Notes under the pieces: generated by a model
The model's input: the letters and a program-made list of their open reading frames with translations, nothing else
What the model was told of the DNA's origin: nothing
Database searches by the model: none
Made by a program: the position numbers and the translations under genes
NCBI GenBank assembly: GCA_024234635.1
Contig: JACKNX010000006.1
Location: 62,001 to 126,000, forward strand
Reading direction: 5' to 3'
DNA from: Pseudomonadales bacterium
GTDB lineage: Bacteria; Pseudomonadota; Gammaproteobacteria; Pseudomonadales; Azotimanducaceae
Length of the DNA: 64,000 nucleotides
Shown: piece after piece, positions 59,224 through 64,000 of the stretch
Layout of the letters: every line of letters begins with the position of its first letter
Numbering within the stretch: the first letter of the stretch is position 1

Positions 59224-61341
59224 TCAGGCCGCCTGGCCGAACCCGTTGCGGCTTGTGCGCGCCAGCGCCGCGACACCGTTGATGTCCATGATCAGCGCTA
59301 CCCGGCCGTTGCCGAGAATGGTGGCGCCGGCGATGCCATCGACCTTGCGGAAGTTGGATTCCATGGACTTGATGACTACCTGTTGCTGTGCCAGGAGATC
59401 GTCCACCAGCAGACCTACCTTGCCCTGATCGCTCTCCACGACAACCATCAGCTGCTCCTGGTTGGAGGGATCGCTAAGCGAGAAAAGTTGGCTTAGGCGT
59501 ACGATGGGGATGTATTCGTCACGAAGCCGGTACAACTCGCCGCGAGCGGCCAGTGAGCTGACCTGTTTGCGATCGAGCTGGATCGATTCGACGATCGAAA
59601 TAAGGGGTATGACAAAAACATGCTGGCCAAGCTTCACGATCTGGCCATCAACGATCGCCAGTGTCAGCGGCAGGCGGATGGTGAAGATGCTTCCTTCGCC
59701 ATAGATTGACGAAACCTCCACCGAGCCGCCCAGTGCCTGGATGTTGCGGCGCACGACGTCCATGCCTACGCCCCGTCCGGAGACGTCGCTTACCTGATCA
59801 GCGGTCGAAAATCCCGGTTGGAACAGGAGGTCATAGATCGCGGCGTCGGCAAGGATCTCATCGGCGCCAACGAGCCCCGCCGCGCGGCCCTTGGCCAGGA
59901 CCTTGTCGCGATTGATACCGCCACCGTTGTCGGTGATCTGTATGACGATATTGCCACTCTCGTGACAGGCGGACAGCAGGATTTCGCCCGTCTCCGACTT
60001 GCCTTTTTCGCGCCGGACATCTGGCATCTCGATGCCGTGGTCTACGGCATTGCGAACAAGGTGATTCAGCGGATCACCAATACTCTCCATGACCGTCTTG
60101 TCGAGTTCGGTCTGTTCGCCAACCATTTTCAGGTCGACCTTCTTACCGAGTTTGGCGGAAAGGTCGTGAATCATGCGCGGCATGCGATTGAACACGGTGC
60201 TGATAGGCACCATGCGGATTTGCATGACACTTTCCTGCAGTTCGCGGGTGTAGCGTTGCAGCTGAGCCAGACCTTCCTTGAGACTCTCGGCGAGTTCCGC
60301 GGGAAGTTTTTCGCCTTCTTCGGTAAGCATCGACTGGGTGATGACGAGTTCACCCACCAGATTGATCAGTTTGTCGATCTTTTCCGTACCGACGCGAATG
60401 GATGTGTTCTGCGACGATTTTGCCTTGGCGTCGGGATCCGTGTTTTTACGTGCAGGCGCACTGTCCTGCACGGGCGAAACGATTGGCGACGGTGCCGATG
60501 GCGCGGTTTGTGGCTCAGCTGCCGCCTCCGCCACGATGGTCGCGGCTATCAGTGCCGGGGCCGGTTGTGCAACAGGCACGGGCGTTGCGACTGCGGTCGA
60601 CTGACCTGCGGCCATGCTGGCGTCAGTCACCCGTTCGATTGCAACGACACTGGTTTCGTCCAGCCAGTCGAAGATCTCATGAATGGCGGCCTCATCGCAG
60701 TCCGTGTGGAGGTCGAGATGCCAGCCGAGATACTGTTCGTCGAACCGGTACTGTGTCAGGTCCGGCAATTCGTCCAGAAGCGCCCGTGATGAAAGGGTGC
60801 CAAGTTTCGACAGCTCCTGGAGAATGGCCAGGGGGTCATTGGCGGTTCGGAACGAGTCGGCTGCTGGGCGAAATTGGATTTTCCAGTGCGTGCCCGATGC
60901 TGCCTTCGCCGCGCCAGGTATCGGGCTGTCCTGTGTGTGCGGAACGTCCGTACCGGATCCAAGGCGTTTTTCGAGCTCTGATTTGAGTGTCGCGATGATG
61001 GCCTCATCGTAGCTGTCCTTCGCCTTTGCCGCCGCGATCATCGCGCGGACACCATCGGTGGATTTGAGCAACAGATCCACAAGATCTGGCGTGGGCGTTT
61101 TGCTGCCTTCCCTGATTTCGTCCATCAGGGTTTCCATCACGTGCGTGAAGCCGGCGATGTGCGCGAAGCCAAATGTCGCCGAGCCGCCCTTGATGGAATG
61201 GGCAGCGCGAAAAATCGTATTGATACGTTCCGGATCGCTGGCGTCGTTCAACAGTTCCAGCAGTTCCGCTTCCATGGTTTCAACGAGGTCTTCCGCTTCC
61301 TCGAAGAACACATCATGAAATTCGGAAAGATCGTCGCTCAA
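59224..61341 (-). CDS. cheA: CheA sensor histidine kinase
   Basis: 705 residues. P1/Hpt with His48 (AAHSIKGGSATFGF), P2-like CheY-binding region (about 150-240), Pro/Ala linker, P3 dimerisation (about 315-390), P4 ATPase (NHLVRNAVDHGIE, DNGGGI, DVSGRGVGMDVV), and the CheW-like P5 (IVDGQIVKLGQHVFVIPLISIVESIQ). All parts are complete. Autophosphorylates under receptor control and passes phosphate to the CheY proteins and CheB. Placed after cheY1 with a 37-bp gap. Confidence 0.96.
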   Translation of the reverse strand: MSDDLSEFHDVFFEEAEDLVETMEAELLELLNDASDPERINTIFRAAHSIKGGSATFGFAHIAGFTHVMETLMDEIREGSKTPTPDLVDLLLKSTDGVRAMIAAAKAKDSYDEAIIATLKSELEKRLGSGTDVPHTQDSPIPGAAKAASGTHWKIQFRPAADSFRTANDPLAILQELSKLGTLSSRALLDELPDLTQYRFDEQYLGWHLDLHTDCDEAAIHEIFDWLDETSVVAIERVTDASMAAGQSTAVATPVPVAQPAPALIAATIVAEAAAEPQTAPSAPSPIVSPVQDSAPARKNTDPDAKAKSSQNTSIRVGTEKIDKLINLVGELVITQSMLTEEGEKLPAELAESLKEGLAQLQRYTRELQESVMQIRMVPISTVFNRMPRMIHDLSAKLGKKVDLKMVGEQTELDKTVMESIGDPLNHLVRNAVDHGIEMPDVRREKGKSETGEILLSACHESGNIVIQITDNGGGINRDKVLAKGRAAGLVGADEILADAAIYDLLFQPGFSTADQVSDVSGRGVGMDVVRRNIQALGGSVEVSSIYGEGSIFTIRLPLTLAIVDGQIVKLGQHVFVIPLISIVESIQLDRKQVSSLAARGELYRLRDEYIPIVRLSQLFSLSDPSNQEQLMVVVESDQGKVGLLVDDLLAQQQVVIKSMESNFRKVDGIAGATILGNGRVALIMDINGVAALARTSRNGFGQAA

Positions 61342-61378
61342 CTTTCTGCTCCTCTTGTTTTCCCGCCGGTGTGCGGAG

Positions 61379-61753
61379 TCAGGTCCGGTCGAGCACCCTG
61401 GCTACGGTGGCGATGAGCTGGTCGGGATTGAAAGGCTTGACTATCCAGCCAGTGGCGCCAGCGGCTTTGCCCTGCATCTTCTTTTCCGTACTCGATTCGG
61501 TCGTCAGCACGAGAATCGGCTTGTACTGGAATTGCGGGAGCTGGCGCAGCTCACGTACCAGGGAAATGCCGTCCATGTTCGGCATGTTCACGTCGGTTAT
61601 GACGAGGTCGAAACCGGTGGGGTTGTCCCTGGCGATATTCAGTGCAATGTCGCCGTCTTCGGCAGCGGTTACGTCGAAGCCCGAGGATTTCAACGTGTAG
61701 CCCACCATCTGCCGCATCGACACCGAGTCATCGACGATGAGAATGGAGTGCAT
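61379..61753 (-). CDS. cheY: CheY response regulator (CheY1)
   Basis: 124-residue single-domain receiver: ILIVDDSVSMRQ with the acidic pair, phosphorylated Asp54 (VITDVNMPNMDG), Thr in VLTTES and Lys in VKPF. ATG 61753 follows GAGGACC. A longer in-frame start exists but lacks receiver similarity. Sits between cheA and the ExxN gene. Together with CheY2 it gives two receivers for one kinase. Confidence 0.93.
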   Translation of the reverse strand: MHSILIVDDSVSMRQMVGYTLKSSGFDVTAAEDGDIALNIARDNPTGFDLVITDVNMPNMDGISLVRELRQLPQFQYKPILVLTTESSTEKKMQGKAAGATGWIVKPFNPDQLIATVARVLDRT

Positions 61754-61760
61754 GTGGTCC

Positions 61761-62225
61761 TCAGAGTGCAAGGCAGCAGATTTTGCCCGTGCCATATCTC
61801 GGCACCGTGACGTCCATGAAAAGCTTTCCATCGCCATCCAGGGCGCTTTGCAATTCGTCCGGAATTTCTCCCGTAAGAACTTCCTTGAGGCGCAGGTGAG
61901 GGCTGCTGTCATCCATGAACCAGCGTGAACAGATGTTCATCACCTCGTAGAGGTTGCCCGCCATGATTTCGGAAAGCTGTTTCTTCTGCGCTGCGTCCTG
62001 GGCGCCCGCCGGAGGGATCATGGACAGCGCCGCGGACGAAAAGGCCGCGAATGCGTAGTCGCAGGTAAGTACCGCTACCGGCTCATCGTCATCGTTGACA
62101 TACACACCACTGAAGTCGTGGCTGCCGGCGTCGTTCACGACCTCCGCCTTGGTATCGTCGCCGAACAGCATCGCGAAGCTGCTTTTTACGGAATAGGTAT
62201 CGGGAAGAGGATGTGTCGTTGCCAT
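61761..62225 (-). CDS. Protein with CheC/CheX-like ExxN motif between two cheY genes
   Basis: 154 residues. No family assigned with certainty. Residues 94-97 read EVMN, in MAGNLYEVMNICSRWF. ExxN (as in CheC and CheX) supplies the Glu and Asn that catalyse CheY-P dephosphorylation. The flanking beta-rich parts (VYVNDDDEPVAVLTCDYAFAAFSSAALSMIPP, GDGKLFMDVTVPRYGTGKICC) could build a CheX-like sheet. The gene sits between cheY1 and cheY2 and overlaps neither. Only one ExxN is visible, as in CheX. Start ATG 62225 chosen by context. Confidence 0.55.
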   Translation of the reverse strand: MATTHPLPDTYSVKSSFAMLFGDDTKAEVVNDAGSHDFSGVYVNDDDEPVAVLTCDYAFAAFSSAALSMIPPAGAQDAAQKKQLSEIMAGNLYEVMNICSRWFMDDSSPHLRLKEVLTGEIPDELQSALDGDGKLFMDVTVPRYGTGKICCLAL

Positions 62226-62229
62226 GTGG

Positions 62230-62592
62230 TTACCCCAGGTACTCGTCGAGCGCTTGGTTGAAAGACGACACGGTGAACGGCTTGGCGATAAGAAACTTGG
62301 CGCCAAGCTCGTCGGCGATGGCCCGCATCTTCGGTGTTGCTTCGGTGGTGATGAAGCCGAAGGTCGGGGTATCACCCCACTCGTTGAGCTGTTCCAGCAA
62401 CTCCGGACCGGTGCGATTGGGCATGTTCCAGTCGGAGAGGATGATGTCCGGACGGCTTTCGTCGATCTTGGCGAGCGCTTCGTCACCGTCGCTTGCTTCC
62501 ACGATCTCATGTCCGGTGTAACCGGCATCCCTCAGGGTTTTCTTCACGATGAGGCGCATGGCCATGCTGTCATCGACGATGAGAATTTTCAT
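62230..62592 (-). CDS. cheY: CheY response regulator (CheY2)
   Basis: 120-residue receiver: ILIVDDSMAMRLIVKKTL, phosphorylated Asp54 (IILSDWNMPNRTG), Thr in FITTEATP and Lys in AKPF. First gene of the chemosensory operon, 33 nt after the predicted sigma-28 start site. Different from CheY1 in its alpha-4/beta-5 face, so the two may have distinct targets. Confidence 0.93.
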   Translation of the reverse strand: MKILIVDDSMAMRLIVKKTLRDAGYTGHEIVEASDGDEALAKIDESRPDIILSDWNMPNRTGPELLEQLNEWGDTPTFGFITTEATPKMRAIADELGAKFLIAKPFTVSSFNQALDEYLG

Positions 62593-62634
62593 TGAGCGGT
62601 CCTGGCTGACAGTAGGTAGAAAAAGACTAGTTCA

Positions 62635-62661
62635 ATATCGGCTGATGGCCATGCGACCTTA
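62635..62661 (-). promoter_or_regulatory. Near-consensus sigma-28 (FliA) promoter of the che operon
   Basis: Minus strand TAAG (62658-62661), 15-bp spacer, GCCGATAT (62635-62642). Matches TAAA-N15-GCCGATAA at 10 of 12 positions. Placed about 43 bp before the cheY2 start. It implies control of the whole che operon with late flagellar genes. Confidence 0.75.
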
Positions 62662-62747
62662 GGGCTGTTCGCAACCTGTGGATCGACCTGTGACCGGGTT
62701 CGCGATTTGCCGCGCCGGTGGTGCGGGAAGTGGATCGGGGCGGCGGT

Positions 62748-64000
62748 TCAGAGCGTCAAGCGATTGACGGTTGCAACCTGGCGCGCGCCAAGAATTATGC
62801 CGCGCACGAGCATGAACAGCAGAAAGCTCAGCCACAGGCCGTGGTTGTGGAGCCAAGGCAGGAACGTGACCAGGCACACGCAGAACAGGAGCGCGGCCAC
62901 CAGCATGGTGTTGCGCAGTGGGCGCACGGCGGTCAGCCCGATGTATACGCCGTCGTAGACGAACGCCCACACGGCGACGAATGGCAACAGTGCCATCCAT
63001 ACCCGGCAGGCCGTCACTGCCTCCACGACAGCATCGTTTGCCGACAGCAGGCCCGCCAGGAATGGCGTAGCCAGCAGGTAGAGCACGCCGAAAGGGGCGG
63101 CAAAACTCAGCGCTGCAATGAGTGTCTGACGCGAAATGCGCAGTATGCCTGCCCGGTCGCGGCGTCCCGCTGCATGGCCGCACAACGCTTCCGCTGTATG
63201 GGCAAAGGCATCGGTCGTGTAGGTCGTGAACAGAAACAACTGCATGAGTATGGCATTGGCCGCCAGCGTGGTGTCGCCCAGACCCGCGCTCGTCCACGTG
63301 ACCAGAAAAAACGGCAACTGGACAAAAAATGCACGCACAACCAGATTGCCGCTGATGTCCAGAAAGGCCGACAACGAGCGGGTTCGATGCGAGGTTGTGT
63401 CCGCCGGCATGTCCTTCAGGGCAAAGCGGACACAGAGGGCGGCAATGGCGGCCGCCGTCCACTCGGCCAGTACGCTGGCAATGGCGACACCGCTGATCGC
63501 CATTTCCAGCCCCAGAACAAAAAACAGGTTGAGCGCAATGTTGAGACCGTTCTGTACGAGACTGACGAGGAGTGCCTGGCGGGTTCGTTGAAGGCCGATC
63601 AGCGCGCCTGTGAGCACGAGATTGGCAAGGAGCGCGGGTGCCCCCCAAAGCCGAATGGAAAGATAATTTACTGAAAAAAGTTCAACGCGCTCGGATGCGG
63701 CAAACAGTGCGCTGACGGCCAGCAGCAGGGGGCCCTGCAGCGCCAGCAGTAGAACACTGCCAACCATGGCAAAGGCCCACCCACGGCGCAGTGTCTGGCG
63801 GATGGCGTGGGCGGACGAGGCACCGTAGTCCTGGGCAACCAGCCCTGTGGTTGCCATGCGCAGAAAGCCGAACAGCCAGAACAGGGCGGACATGGCCTGG
63901 GCGCCGACCGCCACGGCCCCGGTGTAAGCGGGATCCGGCAACCTGCCCATCATCGCGATATCCGCCAGACCGGTAAGCGGCAGCGTGGCGTTGGCCAGCA
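62748..64000 (-). CDS. MATE family efflux protein (DinF/NorM-like), N-terminal end missing
   Basis: Open to the window edge; 417 residues visible (LANATLPLTGLADIAMMGRLPDPAYTGAVAVGAQAMSALFWLFGFLRMATTGLVAQDYG). About eleven membrane helices remain of the usual twelve. The visible LTGLADIAMMGRL near the edge is the DinF-type first repeat, so only the initial helix is missing. Exports drugs or small molecules in exchange for H+ or Na+. It precedes the che operon in the same direction; the promoter at 62635-62661 makes the two separate units. Confidence 0.9.
   Translation of the reverse strand, partial: LANATLPLTGLADIAMMGRLPDPAYTGAVAVGAQAMSALFWLFGFLRMATTGLVAQDYGASSAHAIRQTLRRGWAFAMVGSVLLLALQGPLLLAVSALFAASERVELFSVNYLSIRLWGAPALLANLVLTGALIGLQRTRQALLVSLVQNGLNIALNLFFVLGLEMAISGVAIASVLAEWTAAAIAALCVRFALKDMPADTTSHRTRSLSAFLDISGNLVVRAFFVQLPFFLVTWTSAGLGDTTLAANAILMQLFLFTTYTTDAFAHTAEALCGHAAGRRDRAGILRISRQTLIAALSFAAPFGVLYLLATPFLAGLLSANDAVVEAVTACRVWMALLPFVAVWAFVYDGVYIGLTAVRPLRNTMLVAALLFCVCLVTFLPWLHNHGLWLSFLLFMLVRGIILGARQVATVNRLTL

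Overview
The window looks like a chromosome segment of a free-living, flagellated, heterotrophic Gammaproteobacterium. GltX is very close to the Pseudomonas type, and the set MlaA, LpxC, DusA, OprB porin, class I fumarase and an HsbR/HsbA-like pair fits that class. A class III (PhaC-type) polyhydroxyalkanoate synthase is more typical of Chromatiales-like lineages. DNA is GC-rich throughout. I see no rRNA, tRNA, CRISPR array, insertion sequence or phage gene.

Layout. 1-3011: end of an HvfC-type RiPP maturation gene, MlaA, and an HsbR/HsbA-like phosphatase/STAS switch. 3019-10974: DusA and LpxC on opposite strands, a Zn-ribbon methyltransferase, a flavin split-barrel protein, a VOC protein, an MscS channel and a TrkA-N potassium-channel protein. 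11005-22233: two divergent operons for export-dependent redox and outer-membrane proteins. The minus operon holds a mono-haem protein, a di-haem LamG lipoprotein and a Tat-exported DUF1501 protein. The plus operon holds a TolB/hydrazine-synthase-alpha-like di-haem lipoprotein, an SH3-beta-barrel fusion, a second barrel, a DUF4266 lipoprotein and a DUF3570 barrel. I consider this the best candidate for an undescribed system, perhaps an outer-membrane electron or cofactor conduit. 22251-30005: HerA-like ATPase, gltX, a 40-residue membrane protein, a GNAT-PhaC-PhaE-like PHA operon, an atypical SDR and DinB. 30034-47279: catabolic and redox enzymes (SDR, luciferase-like enzymes, dipeptidase, fumarase, haem-type N-demethylase, nitronate monooxygenase, CoA transferase, acyl-CoA dehydrogenase, Gfo/Idh oxidoreductase) plus an MCP-OprB porin operon. 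47734-49709: OmpA-like protein and a coiled-coil/HhH protein.

49757-62592: a chemosensory locus. One minus-strand operon appears to start at a near-consensus sigma-28 (FliA) promoter at 62635-62661. It reads cheY2, an ExxN-motif protein, cheY1, cheA, cheW, MCP-B, MCP-A, STAS, a DxxxQ-motif protein, cheR, cheD, cheB. A second cheD and an HDOD gene lie beside it. The two soluble PAS-containing MCPs share about 930 bp of practically identical DNA (54608-55539 and 56641-57572). The duplication also copied the 5' end of the STAS gene and left a truncated remnant between them. The DxxxQ and ExxN proteins carry the catalytic signatures of the two known CheY-P phosphatase folds (CheZ and CheC/CheX), so the array may have two unannotated signal-termination proteins.

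The window ends inside a MATE-family transporter gene. Starts were chosen by Shine-Dalgarno match and family alignment. Several genes appear to use GTG or TTG.
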